A stretch of 64,000 bases of DNA from Fibrella aestuarina BUZ 2 (GCF_000331105.1 NC_020054.1:372001-436000); one strand, 5' to 3'; positions 35,016-43,942 are shown, numbered from the stretch's first letter. The notes: generated from the letters alone by a model not told the origin. A program made the numbers and translations.

Positions 35016-36197
35016 ATGGGATGTCAATCCTGTGCTGTTGGCGGATGCGGGTCTCGCGCCCGAACAACCGATACCGATGAGGTAGCCGTAGCGACCAAAA
35101 CGGCGGGTTGTTCGAGTGGAGGCTGCTCATCAGGCGGCTGCAATAAACTAAACTCGTTTGACTGGTTGAGCGATATGCTCCCATCAAACGCACCTAACAC
35201 CCGCGACGGCTATACCGTCGTTGAGGTAAAATTTAAAGGCGGACGCAAAGACTACTTCCGCAATGTGCATAACCTGGACCTGACGACGGGCGACTTTGTG
35301 GTGTGTGAGATGACCTCGGGCTACCACCTCGGCGCCGTTTCGATGCAGGGTGATCTGGTGCGGCTGCAACTCAAACGCAAGCACATCCAGATCAACGACG
35401 ATACGAAGGTGATTCAGCGGGTAGCGACCCAACGCGACCTGGAGAAACACGAACAGGCCATTCTGCGCGATTTGCCAAGCCTCTACCGTGCCCGCGAGAT
35501 CGTGCGTGACCTGAAGTTGCAGATGAAGCTTTCCGACGTGGAGTTTCAGTCAGACAACACGAAAGCGACGTTCTACTACTCGTCGGAAGAGCGGGTCGAT
35601 TTTCGGGAGCTGATCAAGATGCTGGCGTCGGAGTTCAAGGTGCGCGTCGAGATGCGGCAGATCAGTTTGCGGCAGGAAGCGGGGCGTATCGGCGGGTTGG
35701 GTTCGTGCGGCCGGGAGCTCTGTTGCTCAACCTGGCTGACCGATTTCAAAAACATTACCACCTCGGCCGCGCGCTACCAGAATCTGTCGCTCAACCCGGC
35801 TAAGTTGTCGGGGCAGTGCGGTCGGCTCAAATGCTGCCTTAATTACGAACTCGATACCTACGTGGATGCGCTGCGCGACATCCCGACGGTCGACAAGCCG
35901 CTGGAAACGCAGAAAGGCCGCGCCTTTTTGCAGAAGACCGACATCTTCCGCAAGATCATGTGGTTCGGTTATAGTTCGGAAAGCACCTGGCATCCGTTGC
36001 CCATTGCGCGGGTGCTGGAGATTGTTGCGCTAAACAAGCAGGGCGTTGTACCCGAGTCGTTTGACGTGCTCACGCCGGTTGGTGAGAAAGAAGCCCTTTC
36101 AGCCGCCGCTCTCAACGCCGACCTGACGCAGCTGGACAAGAAATACGCCAGCCAGAACCGCAGCAGTAGCAGCCGACGGAAAAAGAAAAAACGGTAA
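35016..36197 (+). CDS. RicT/PSP1 domain iron-sulfur regulatory protein
   Basis: This 393-residue protein has the PSP1 C-terminal domain of RicT (YaaT), which in Bacillus forms the RicAFT complex carrying [4Fe-4S] clusters and affecting RNA processing. The conserved cysteine blocks GGLGSCGRELCCSTWL and SGQCGRLKCCLNYE are present, as is RVEMRQISLRQEAGRIGG. An additional Cys/Gly-rich N-terminus (CSSGGCSSGGC, MGCQSCAVGGCG) is typical of Bacteroidota members. The C-terminus is a Lys/Ser-rich tail. I use the ATG at 35016; an upstream GTG at 34965 lies inside the repeat element. Its exact role in this phylum is unknown. Confidence 0.85.
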   Translation: MGCQSCAVGGCGSRARTTDTDEVAVATKTAGCSSGGCSSGGCNKLNSFDWLSDMLPSNAPNTRDGYTVVEVKFKGGRKDYFRNVHNLDLTTGDFVVCEMTSGYHLGAVSMQGDLVRLQLKRKHIQINDDTKVIQRVATQRDLEKHEQAILRDLPSLYRAREIVRDLKLQMKLSDVEFQSDNTKATFYYSSEERVDFRELIKMLASEFKVRVEMRQISLRQEAGRIGGLGSCGRELCCSTWLTDFKNITTSAARYQNLSLNPAKLSGQCGRLKCCLNYELDTYVDALRDIPTVDKPLETQKGRAFLQKTDIFRKIMWFGYSSESTWHPLPIARVLEIVALNKQGVVPESFDVLTPVGEKEALSAAALNADLTQLDKKYASQNRSSSSRRKKKKR

Positions 36198-36210
36198 GAG
36201 CCTCACTCCA

Positions 36211-36261
36211 TAAAAAGCAAAAAGGCCCTCAGTTTGATGCTGAGGGCCTTTTTGCTTTTTA
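36211..36261. terminator. Bidirectional terminator between ricT-type gene and PAS kinase
   Basis: A 21-bp perfect stem (core AGGCCCTCA/TGAGGGCCT with flanking A and T runs) encloses a nine-base loop. It separates two convergent genes. Confidence 0.93.
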
Positions 36262-36293
36262 GCTGCCCGCCGAAAACGGATATGCCTATACGT

Positions 36294-38198
36294 TTATAAG
36301 GGCAAATAAACGGTGAACGTAGCGCCCTCGGCAAGCTTGCTAGCCGCCGTGATTGCGCCACCGTGGGTATTGACCACTTTTTCGCAGATCGCCAGACCAA
36401 TGCCTGTTCCGGCGTATTTCGCTTTGCTGTGGAGCCGCTGGAACACCTGAAAAATGCGGTCGATGTAGCGCGGGTCGAACCCGATTCCGTTATCGATGAT
36501 ATCAATCCGGTAGTAGCCCTGCGTGCGGGTTGGATCGAGCAGCGTTGGCGCATCAGCGGCGGTTACCTGTCGGGTACGTACCTGAATATGCGGCGCTACG
36601 CCTGCTTTCCTGAACTTGATGGCGTTACTAAACAGATTTTGGAACAGTTGCCGAAGTTGCGATGCATCACCGCGCACTACTGGCAGTTCAGGTACGTCGA
36701 ACGTAGCGCCCGACTCAGTCACGGCGAGTTCCAGATTAAGCAGCACGTCAGTCACGACGGCATTGAGCGCCACCGAATTGGTGATTTCCTTGTGGGTCGA
36801 GAGGCGCGAATAGGTCAGCAAGTCCTGAATCAGCATCGACATACGCCGGGCGGCCGACTGCATTCGCTCCAGTAGTTCCACATCCGGGCCAAGCTCGATA
36901 GCCCGCTGATTTTTCAGAATGTCGCCGAACGACTGAATTTTGCGCAACGGTTCCTGCAAATCGTGGCTGGCGATGTAGGTGAACGACTGAAGGTTATCGT
37001 TGCTGCGGCGCAGTTCCTGGTTGGCGGCTTCGAGCTGCTGCTGGTTGGCGAGCAGGTTGTCTTCGGCCAGTTTTTCGCTCGTTTTGTCCTGCATGGTCAG
37101 CACGACTCCGTCGCCCCGTCTAACAATCGACAGGTTGTAAAAACCGGGGCCAGCGCCGTAATCGTAGGTAATATCGCCCCGGTATGGCGTGTCGGTATCA
37201 ACGACCTGCCGGCAACGGCTCATCAACTCACCGGCATGGTTTGCCGTGAAAAAATCGAGGAGCGTACAGCCAGCCAATTGCTTGTCAGTCCGTTTCATCC
37301 ACCGGCGATTGGCTTCGTTTTGAAGTACAAACCGAAAATTGGTGATTTGTCCGTCGACGTTCCGTATGGCGTCGAAGGCTACGATGGCATTCTGCGATCC
37401 ATCGAGCACCGACCCCAGCAACTGGGCTTGGGAATGATACGCCAGTTGAGCTGTACGGGTTGCCGTGACGTCGGTCAGCGCGAGAATTAGCTGGTCATTT
37501 TGGGGTGCCATCGCCACCCGGTACCAATTGCGGTGCCCGTTTGTACCCGATGGCATCTCGAACTCCTGCGCTTCGCCCAGCTTAACCCCCAGAATACAGC
37601 GCGAGAGCAATCCCGACTCGCGGGCGTTGTGGAAGGCCGCGGCCAGGGGTTTACCGATCAGGTCTGTTTTGGACTGGCAGATCTCATCCCGAAACAGCGA
37701 ATTCATCCGAACGACGCTAAAGTCCTGAACTCGGGCGGCGGAAGGCTCGGCTTTCAGGACAACCAACCCCATGGGGCCGCTTTCCATGATGTCGTTCAGC
37801 AACTGCGCCTGTTGCGATACGGCTTCATCGGCTTTTTTGCGCGCGGTGATGTCCAGGTACGTTACCATAACGCCTTCCTCAATGGGGACCACGGTTATGG
37901 CCCGCCAGCTGTTCTGGTCGGGGTAATAGGTTTCGACCGTCTGCCTTTCACCCGTTTCGAGCACCTGCCGGTATTGATCGAACAGCCCGCTGCTGGCCGG
38001 GTATATGTCCCGAACGGTCTGCCCGAGCAATGAATCGCGGGTGTGGCCAACGGCGCGCAGACCCACCTCGTTGGCGACGCCAAACCGAAAGTCGCGGAGT
38101 TGGCCCTGCTCATTACGAATAGCCTCCAGCACGATAACACCGTTCACCGATGCGTCGAAAGCCCGCTCAATCAGGGGTTTTAGCCTAGTCGAGGCCAT
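36294..38198 (-). CDS. Multi-PAS sensor histidine kinase
   Basis: This protein of about 634 residues has three PAS sensor domains (about 10-120, 130-250 and 260-380, each with an FRFxxxNE or similar core). A HisKA dimerisation domain follows, with the phospho-acceptor His in YIASHDLQEPLRKIQSFGDI, then a HATPase domain (LFSNAIKFRKAG, DNGIGFDPRYIDRIFQVFQRLH, GTGIGLAICEKVV). No membrane segment or receiver domain is present, so it is a soluble kinase. I start at 38198, 34 bases after the heme oxygenase stop; an ATG at 38276 would overlap that gene. As last gene of the phytochrome operon it may use the same response regulator. Confidence 0.88.
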   Translation of the reverse strand: MASTRLKPLIERAFDASVNGVIVLEAIRNEQGQLRDFRFGVANEVGLRAVGHTRDSLLGQTVRDIYPASSGLFDQYRQVLETGERQTVETYYPDQNSWRAITVVPIEEGVMVTYLDITARKKADEAVSQQAQLLNDIMESGPMGLVVLKAEPSAARVQDFSVVRMNSLFRDEICQSKTDLIGKPLAAAFHNARESGLLSRCILGVKLGEAQEFEMPSGTNGHRNWYRVAMAPQNDQLILALTDVTATRTAQLAYHSQAQLLGSVLDGSQNAIVAFDAIRNVDGQITNFRFVLQNEANRRWMKRTDKQLAGCTLLDFFTANHAGELMSRCRQVVDTDTPYRGDITYDYGAGPGFYNLSIVRRGDGVVLTMQDKTSEKLAEDNLLANQQQLEAANQELRRSNDNLQSFTYIASHDLQEPLRKIQSFGDILKNQRAIELGPDVELLERMQSAARRMSMLIQDLLTYSRLSTHKEITNSVALNAVVTDVLLNLELAVTESGATFDVPELPVVRGDASQLRQLFQNLFSNAIKFRKAGVAPHIQVRTRQVTAADAPTLLDPTRTQGYYRIDIIDNGIGFDPRYIDRIFQVFQRLHSKAKYAGTGIGLAICEKVVNTHGGAITAASKLAEGATFTVYLPL

Positions 38199-38232
38199 TC
38201 CGTCGTCGTTTTTCACAAGGTTGAACGGTTTG

Positions 38233-38817
38233 TTAAGAAAAGTCCGGGTAAGCGGCAAGATGCTGAAAATAACCAAATGCCTGATCAGCAGCTACTACTA
38301 CGTCGGTATGATGGCCTTCAGCCCGTTGCGTCAGGTACGTACAAAACGCTTTCCAGCGAGGGCCAGTCTGCGCACCGTAGCCTCCGTAGAACTGCGACTC
38401 AACGTCGGCCAGCGCGGGCGTTCGGCGCAGAGCTTTGGCAATCACCTGCCCGCCCAGCATCGAGCCTTCCGCTACGTAGAGCGCCCCCAGCAGTTGCGTG
38501 GCGTTCCAGCCAGCAAACAACCCAGTGGTCGGGTTCGGTAACGGTACGCCCATACGTTGCAGATCAGCAACCAGCCAGGGGGTTTTGCGGCTTGCTTGAT
38601 AGTCGTAGCCGACCAGCGAACCGGCCTGTTTAGCCACTGCCGCCTCCAAGGCCTGATGAAATCGGTAATGAATGCTTAGCAAGTGCACATACTCGTCGCG
38701 GGTAAGCAAACCAGCCATCAGCTTCTGGGCATACAGCAGCCGTTCGGTTTGCTCATGACGGGTACGTGTTTCTAGTTTCAGTTGAGTAAGTATATCCATT
38801 GGTACGGAAGCGGTCAT
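38233..38817 (-). CDS. Biliverdin-producing heme oxygenase
   Basis: This 194-residue enzyme opens heme to biliverdin, the chromophore of bacteriophytochromes. The proximal heme ligand is the His in LKLETRTRHEQTERLL (about residue 20), and the distal helix block GALYVAEGSMLGGQVIAKAL is present. Two ATGs (38817 and 38799) could start it; the second is closer to the family N-terminus. It lies 61 bases downstream of a response regulator and two genes from a bacteriophytochrome, as in known bphO-bphP operons. Confidence 0.92.
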   Translation of the reverse strand: MTASVPMDILTQLKLETRTRHEQTERLLYAQKLMAGLLTRDEYVHLLSIHYRFHQALEAAVAKQAGSLVGYDYQASRKTPWLVADLQRMGVPLPNPTTGLFAGWNATQLLGALYVAEGSMLGGQVIAKALRRTPALADVESQFYGGYGAQTGPRWKAFCTYLTQRAEGHHTDVVVAADQAFGYFQHLAAYPDFS

Positions 38818-38878
38818 CCGACGTCGTTTATCGCCTTTGCCGCGGTTGCCTGGTCCGGCGCTTGGCGGGATGATCCCA

Positions 38879-39304
38879 TTACAGCATTTGTTGGCTTTGT
38901 GACAGCCAGAAATCGATAGCCTGTCGCATCATATCGCTCACTTCATGGTAGCTCCCCGGCTTAATCATGTAGGCATTGGCTCCCAGCTCGTAGGCCCGGC
39001 GCATATCCTTCGGATTCTCGGAGGTACTGTAAACCACCAGCGGCAGATAGCGCGTACGGCTGGTGGCACGTACCTGCTGAATGACCTCAAAGCCGCTGTG
39101 GCCGGGCAGATTCAGATCGACCAGCACCAGCCGCGGCATCGGTACGCTTTGCCCCTGATACGTACCCTGTTGAAGCAAAAAGTCGATAGCCTCCGTGCCG
39201 CTAGTCAGAATCGTAAACGTCGGTGGTGAGCTCAGGCGGTTGATGACCCGCTTGAACACATCGACTTCGTCCTGATTATCTTCAACATACAGTATATCGA
39301 GCAT
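38879..39304 (-). CDS. Single-domain response regulator of the phytochrome operon
   Basis: This 141-residue protein is a stand-alone receiver. Acidic residues (YVEDNQDE), the phosphorylated Asp (VLVDLNLPG, about residue 70), a Thr/Ser switch (VVYSTSENPKD) and the conserved Lys (AYMIKPGS) are visible. Rcp1-type receivers of this form act downstream of phytochromes. It starts 5 bases after the bacteriophytochrome stop, so translation is probably coupled. With no output domain it must act by protein contact or phosphotransfer. Confidence 0.93.
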   Translation of the reverse strand: MLDILYVEDNQDEVDVFKRVINRLSSPPTFTILTSGTEAIDFLLQQGTYQGQSVPMPRLVLVDLNLPGHSGFEVIQQVRATSRTRYLPLVVYSTSENPKDMRRAYELGANAYMIKPGSYHEVSDMMRQAIDFWLSQSQQML

Positions 39305-39309
39305 GATCG

Positions 39310-41556
39310 TTACTGAGCTATTTTAGGAAATGAGACATAGAACGTGGTGGCCTGATAAGGTGTGCTATTAAACCATACCTTACCCCGGTGGCGGCTCATG
39401 ATTCGCTTCACAATGGCCAGCCCTACGCCGTACCCTTCGTAGTCGGCGGCCGAATCGAGTCGTTTAAACAGCTCAAATACCTTGCCTGCCTGCCTCATGT
39501 CGATACCGATACCATTATCAGTAACCGAATAAATGATTTCGTGTTCGTTTTCCTGGCCCTGCACGCTCACATGTGGCTTGTCGACATGCCGCGAATACTT
39601 AACGGCGTTCGACATCAAATTGCTGAATACCTGGGTTACCATCGTGTGGTCGCCGTATAAGTCGGGGGTTTCGCCGATGCTGATGGTCACCTGATGGCCG
39701 CTGCCAGCCAGCGCAACCTGTAGCTCATCCTGAATCTGATGCAGCAACGACGGCATCGTCAGTCGTTCCACCGTAATCTCGTTCCGGCTCGTACGCGAGT
39801 AGTGCATCACGTTCCGAATCAGCATGCTCATCCGGTCTGAGGCTTTCACCACTTTACCGAACAGCCCCTTCGCCCCGTCGTCCATCCGGTCGCCATAATC
39901 TTCCTGGTAGATTTCGAGATAGCTCTTTATCGACGACAGTGGCGTGCGCAGGTCATGCGACACCGTGTAGCTGAACGCTTCCAGCTCTTCATAGGCCAGC
40001 CGCAGCTGCTCGTTGAGCGCCCGAATCTGGTTGGCTTTCTGCGTAACCAGCTGGAGCAGGTCTTCGCGCAGCCGGAGCGCCACCGACACCTCTACCTGCC
40101 GCCACGGCACCGATTTATTCCGAACCAGCTCGGCCCATTTATCGAAGCTCTTGCGGGGGCTAATCCGGCCTTCGCCTTTCTCATCAATGGTAACGGGCTT
40201 TTCGGGATTGCCACCCCACAAGACCGTCTGGATCTGCTCGGGCTTAAACCACAGCAGGTACTCGTCCATTTCGCGGGAAAGCATCATCGCCAGCAGGCCC
40301 GAGGCCCGGTCGCGGTAGGCCTCGGCGGCGGGGTACAGGTTGGGTAGCTGATTGGTCTGGAAAACCGTTTCGGTCGAGGTTGTTTTTAACCACGATACCA
40401 GATTCACGATCTCGTCGTCGGGTGGTGTGTCGCCGAGGGTGTACAGCTTACCTTCAAACATCAGGGCGGCCCCGGTGGCCGTGTTCATGTCGAGCACCGT
40501 CGTGCTGTGCTTGGTCAGCCCCTGCACCACATCCCAGTCGCCCAGCATTTGGTGGTACAGGGTCTGCTCGTGATTTTGCAGCTGCTGCGCAAAATCGGCA
40601 TCGTCGTCGTCTTTCCGGATTTCGAGCGCCGTCGAAAGCAGCTGACTGATCAGCTTGACCGACTGCCGGGTGGGGTAATCGATAAACCGTGGACCGCTGT
40701 AGTGATGGCAGGCGATGAGCCCCCACAATTCACCCCGGTAGATGAGCGAAATGCTCATGCTCGACCGCACGCCCATGTTTTTGAGGTATTCGATGTGCAG
40801 CAGCGAGACAGCCCGAAGGCTGGCGTGCGTCAGATCAAGCGGGCGGTTGTGCTGGGCGTAGTTGACCGGGTAGAGCGGTACGTGGTGTTCCTGCACATCG
40901 ACCACGCTGCGCACCAGGTTAATCTTGTACATCTCCCGCGCCTGCTTCGGAATGTCGGAGGCCGGGTAGTGCAATCCCAGAAACGGTTCCAGGTGGGCTT
41001 CGCGCGCTTCGGCAATCACCTCGCCATGCCAGTCTTCGCTGAAGCGGTAAATCATCACCCGTTCGAAACCCGTGATCTCTTTGATCTTTGGCGCAATTTT
41101 GCTGAACAGTGAGCTGATCGAGTGGCTGCGCTGCGTTTCGCTCATGGTCTGCGACAGCAAAATGGGCATCGTCACCGAAAAAATGCCTTTCTCGGTATTG
41201 ACCGGCTCCATTTCCAGAATCAGCGCGCCATCGTGCAGGTGGAGCAGGATGTACCAGGTGCGCCCGTTGATCGTCACCTGATAAGGGTTGAACGATTCGA
41301 GCGAATTGTACTGCATGGCCAGCGTCAGCAGGTGCTGCATCAACGTACCTGGCTGGTCGCCGAAAGAAACATCCACAATCGGCTTCCCGATAAGGTCGGC
41401 GGCGGGCTGATGCGTAATTACCTCAATGTTTTCGCTGGCTTGCCAGATGGTGAACGTGGTGGGGTCAAGCGCCAGCAGATACCCGTGTGACTGAATAAAG
41501 CCAGGCCATTGAATCGGCTCCTGATCACAATTGGTTACGTCGTACGCGGGTTTCAT
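39310..41556 (-). CDS. Bacteriophytochrome histidine kinase
   Basis: This 748-residue red/far-red photoreceptor has the full PAS-GAF-PHY-kinase layout. The N-terminal Cys of VTNCDQEPIQWPGFIQSHG (Cys10) is at the biliverdin-attachment position of bacteriophytochromes. GAF carries HYPASDIPKQAR (about 195-205) and GLIACHHYSGPRFI. PHY carries the WGGNPEKP block and the tongue motif PRKSF. The kinase has a phospho-acceptor His in YTVSHDLRTPLSSIKSYL and DNGIGIDMRQAGKVFELFKRLD. The downstream heme oxygenase and receiver complete a light-sensing operon. A candidate TAGCTTTG box lies about 90 bases upstream. Confidence 0.96.
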   Translation of the reverse strand: MKPAYDVTNCDQEPIQWPGFIQSHGYLLALDPTTFTIWQASENIEVITHQPAADLIGKPIVDVSFGDQPGTLMQHLLTLAMQYNSLESFNPYQVTINGRTWYILLHLHDGALILEMEPVNTEKGIFSVTMPILLSQTMSETQRSHSISSLFSKIAPKIKEITGFERVMIYRFSEDWHGEVIAEAREAHLEPFLGLHYPASDIPKQAREMYKINLVRSVVDVQEHHVPLYPVNYAQHNRPLDLTHASLRAVSLLHIEYLKNMGVRSSMSISLIYRGELWGLIACHHYSGPRFIDYPTRQSVKLISQLLSTALEIRKDDDDADFAQQLQNHEQTLYHQMLGDWDVVQGLTKHSTTVLDMNTATGAALMFEGKLYTLGDTPPDDEIVNLVSWLKTTSTETVFQTNQLPNLYPAAEAYRDRASGLLAMMLSREMDEYLLWFKPEQIQTVLWGGNPEKPVTIDEKGEGRISPRKSFDKWAELVRNKSVPWRQVEVSVALRLREDLLQLVTQKANQIRALNEQLRLAYEELEAFSYTVSHDLRTPLSSIKSYLEIYQEDYGDRMDDGAKGLFGKVVKASDRMSMLIRNVMHYSRTSRNEITVERLTMPSLLHQIQDELQVALAGSGHQVTISIGETPDLYGDHTMVTQVFSNLMSNAVKYSRHVDKPHVSVQGQENEHEIIYSVTDNGIGIDMRQAGKVFELFKRLDSAADYEGYGVGLAIVKRIMSRHRGKVWFNSTPYQATTFYVSFPKIAQ

Positions 41557-41645
41557 AACGTTATTTTTTCCTATTACGCAGCCACCGGTGCCCTTTTCTG
41601 CGGGGCATCGTCTTTACTCAGGTAATCGTTTCATCCGGTAGCCTA

Positions 41646-41653
41646 CAAAGCTA
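41646..41653 (-). promoter_or_regulatory. Candidate -7 box (TAGCTTTG) for the phytochrome operon
   Basis: TAGCTTTG on the minus strand lies 90 bases upstream of the bacteriophytochrome ATG. The only nearby TTG is too close to be a -33 element, so support is moderate. Confidence 0.4.
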
Positions 41654-41690
41654 CGATTTTGTCAAGGAGTATCCGGGCCGTTAGTTAAAC

Positions 41691-41740
41691 AAAACGTCTA
41701 GCCGTCAACGATCACAAGACCGCTGATGACTAGACGTTTT
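41691..41740 (-). terminator. Hairpin 3' of the DedA gene
   Basis: AAAACGTCTAG (41691-41701) pairs perfectly with CTAGACGTTTT (41730-41740) around a 28-base loop. It lies 30 bases past the DedA stop and upstream of the phytochrome promoter region, and the A/T tails suit a terminator. Confidence 0.6.
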
Positions 41741-41770
41741 ACGTACCTGGCTAAGCAAAAGCAGCTTGTA

Positions 41771-42424
41771 TTAGGCTGCGCCGCGGGTAAGTTTGGCTTT
41801 CAGGAATTGTACAATAATGGGCATCACCGACAACCCGACGATCCCGAAAACAACGATTTCGAAGTTCTTCTGGACGAACGGAATGTTACCGAAGAAATAA
41901 CCCAGTAGCGAAATACTCACCACCCACAACACCGCACCAGCTATACAGTAACGGATATACGTTCCGTAGTTCATGCTGCCGGCGCCAGCTACAAACGGCG
42001 CGATCGTGCGAACGATGGGAATAAACCGCGCCAGAATGACCGTCCGGCCACCGTGCTTTTCGTAGAATTTCTCGGTTTCGGTGATGTACTCGCGTTTGAA
42101 GAACAGAATTCGTTCGCGCATTTTGATCTGTGTGCCCAGCTTCTTCCCAACGAAGTAATTGACGTTGTCGCCCAGCAGCGCAGCCACGATCAGGAGCGGA
42201 ATAATCACGCCAACGCTCAGGTCGTTGGTATCGCGGGCCGCCAGCGCACCAGCCGCAAACAGCAGCGAGTCGCCGGGGAGCAGCGGCATCACAATCAGTC
42301 CCGTTTCGGTGAACACGATCAGAAACAGAATGGCATACAGCAGTACGCCGTAGTCGTTGGCCCACGCATCGAGAAACTTATCGAGGTGAAGCAGGAAATC
42401 GATGAGGGATTTGATTACGTCCAT
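41771..42424 (-). CDS. DedA family (VTT domain) membrane protein
   Basis: This 217-residue inner-membrane protein has five or six hydrophobic segments and the DedA blocks FTETGLIVMPLLPGDSLLFAAG, NVNYFVGKKLG, KHGGRTVILARFIPIVRTIAPFVAG (with the conserved Arg residues) and GYFFGNIPFVQKNFE. DedA proteins are linked to membrane homeostasis and lipid carrier recycling. It follows comA on the same strand by 103 bases, with a copy of the dispersed GAGACGCAATCCG repeat between. Confidence 0.94.
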   Translation of the reverse strand: MDVIKSLIDFLLHLDKFLDAWANDYGVLLYAILFLIVFTETGLIVMPLLPGDSLLFAAGALAARDTNDLSVGVIIPLLIVAALLGDNVNYFVGKKLGTQIKMRERILFFKREYITETEKFYEKHGGRTVILARFIPIVRTIAPFVAGAGSMNYGTYIRYCIAGAVLWVVSISLLGYFFGNIPFVQKNFEIVVFGIVGLSVMPIIVQFLKAKLTRGAA

Positions 42425-42434
42425 AACTCATATT

Positions 42435-42456
42435 GCGACACAACGGATTGCGTCTC
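42435..42456 (-). repeat. Dispersed palindromic repeat copy upstream of the DedA gene
   Basis: On the minus strand this reads GAGACGCAATCCGTTGTGTCGC, a slightly diverged copy of the AGACGCAATCCGTTGCGTCT element at 44.7 kb. It begins 10 bases upstream of the DedA start. Confidence 0.7.
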
Positions 42457-42527
42457 ACCGCCGGATGGTTTTGTGGCGACTTACTCGGTTGATTACTTCG
42501 CAAACGCCGCAGGGGCGTCGGTCTGGA

Positions 42528-43292
42528 TTAGGCTTTATCCAGAAAATGCGTGAACGTATCGCCCCGCAGCCCCAGCCGGATGGTTTCCAGCGGGATAATC
42601 TCGTTGGGCGCAATATTGCCGACGTTCACATTGGCACCCAGCAGCTTGACAAACCAGACCTGCTGCTCTTTCTGGGGAGCCTCCCAGATGATCTTCTCAA
42701 ACGGAACCTGCGTCAGAATCTCTTCGACCAGCCCCTGCCGAACTTCGCCGCTCGACCGGAACAACCCAACTGTACCGCCTTCGCGCGCCTCGCCGATCAC
42801 CTTCCAGGCGCCCGCTTCGAGTTCGGCCGTCATCAGCTTGATCCACTTGTAGGGCGGAATGATCTTGGCTTCGTCTTTCGACCCCACCTCCGACAACACC
42901 GTCACCTGCTCCGACAGCGTGCGGATATACCCACACTTCACATCTGGGTCCATGTCGATCGAGCCATCCGACACTTCGGCGTGTTTCAGGTCGTATTTGT
43001 CGAGCAGTCGGCGGTAGTCGTCAAACTGATTACGAACAACAAACGCCTCGAACAACGTACCCCCGAAGTAGACGGGAATCCCGGCCGACCGGTAGGTATC
43101 CAGCTTTTGCTGCAGGTTGGGCGTAACAAATGACGTAGCCCAGCCGAGCTTAACGATATCGATGTGATCGGCCGAAACCGACAGCATATCTTCTACTTCG
43201 CGGACGCTGAGGCCCTTGTCCATAACCATGGTAAGGCCCTTGTCGCGGGGCTTCAGGGTGCGGTCAGGAATCTGGGTTAATGTATAGTTCAT
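42528..43292 (-). CDS. Phosphosulfolactate synthase (ComA family)
   Basis: This 254-residue TIM-barrel protein belongs to the ComA family, which adds sulfite to phosphoenolpyruvate to give phosphosulfolactate. The family blocks KPRDKGLTMVMDKGLS, DIVKLGWATSFV, YFGGTLFEAF, SDGSIDM, VGSKD and EGGTVGLFRSSGEVR are recognisable and the length is typical. In methanogens the reaction starts coenzyme M synthesis. Bacteroidota have no coenzyme M, so the product may feed sulfolactate or sulfonolipid chemistry; this is inference. A clear promoter (TTG-N21-TACTTTTG) lies 36-67 bases upstream. Confidence 0.88.
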   Translation of the reverse strand: MNYTLTQIPDRTLKPRDKGLTMVMDKGLSVREVEDMLSVSADHIDIVKLGWATSFVTPNLQQKLDTYRSAGIPVYFGGTLFEAFVVRNQFDDYRRLLDKYDLKHAEVSDGSIDMDPDVKCGYIRTLSEQVTVLSEVGSKDEAKIIPPYKWIKLMTAELEAGAWKVIGEAREGGTVGLFRSSGEVRQGLVEEILTQVPFEKIIWEAPQKEQQVWFVKLLGANVNVGNIAPNEIIPLETIRLGLRGDTFTHFLDKA

Positions 43293-43327
43293 TGAATCAA
43301 GCAGTGGCCTGTGTTTGCAAAATCGCC

Positions 43328-43359
43328 CAAAAGTAGCAACACTTACCTGATTCTCACAA
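43328..43359 (-). promoter_or_regulatory. Promoter of comA-type gene (TTG-N21-TACTTTTG)
   Basis: On the minus strand TTG at 43359-43357 and TACTTTTG at 43335-43328 are separated by 21 bases. The predicted leader is about 30 bases. Confidence 0.65.
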
Positions 43360-43421
43360 TTTAATCCACAAATAGACGCCCGTTTGCCCGGTTCTGCTTA
43401 GTTAAATACTATTTTGCCGAC

Positions 43422-43859
43422 ATGGATGTTAACACACGACTTTCGGTTTTTCAGGCGCTGGTGGGGCAACCCATGACGCAGTCGCCATCGGGTGTGGGCC
43501 GATGGCTGGCCGGTACCCTGCAAACGGCCGAGGAAGGGCGCATGGTGGCCACGTACCTGATCCGCGACGACATGGTCAATCCCATGCAGGTGTTGCATGG
43601 CGGCGCGGCATCGGCCATTCTCGACGACCTGTGCGGGCTAACCGTTTTTGCCCTGGGGCGCGAATTCGGCTACACGTCGGTCAACCTGAACATGGATTTT
43701 CTGAATCCGGCGCGGCTGGGCGAAACCCTTACCGCCGAGGCCATCGTGACACGGGCGGGCCGTAACATCGTTCATGTGGAGGGGCGCATTACCAACGAAG
43801 CGGGTAAACTCATCGCCAAATGCAGTACCAATCTGGTGCAGACGGGCGTGAAACTGTAA
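43422..43859 (+). CDS. PaaI family hotdog thioesterase
   Basis: This 145-residue protein has the hotdog thioesterase fold with the PaaI signature NPMQVLHGGAASAILDDLCG, followed by NLNMDFLNPARLGETLTAEAIV. Such enzymes hydrolyse acyl-CoA esters, often aromatic or medium-chain, in the cytoplasm. The substrate cannot be inferred. It is divergent from comA and precedes rplU on the same strand, but rplU has its own promoter. Confidence 0.9.
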   Translation: MDVNTRLSVFQALVGQPMTQSPSGVGRWLAGTLQTAEEGRMVATYLIRDDMVNPMQVLHGGAASAILDDLCGLTVFALGREFGYTSVNLNMDFLNPARLGETLTAEAIVTRAGRNIVHVEGRITNEAGKLIAKCSTNLVQTGVKL

Positions 43860-43942
43860 TCCACTATTCCAGGGTCAAAGGGCAATCTTGCGTTGTAGCC
43901 CTATTGTTTCGCGTTGGTGTAAGCAACTTTAGCCGTTGAGCC

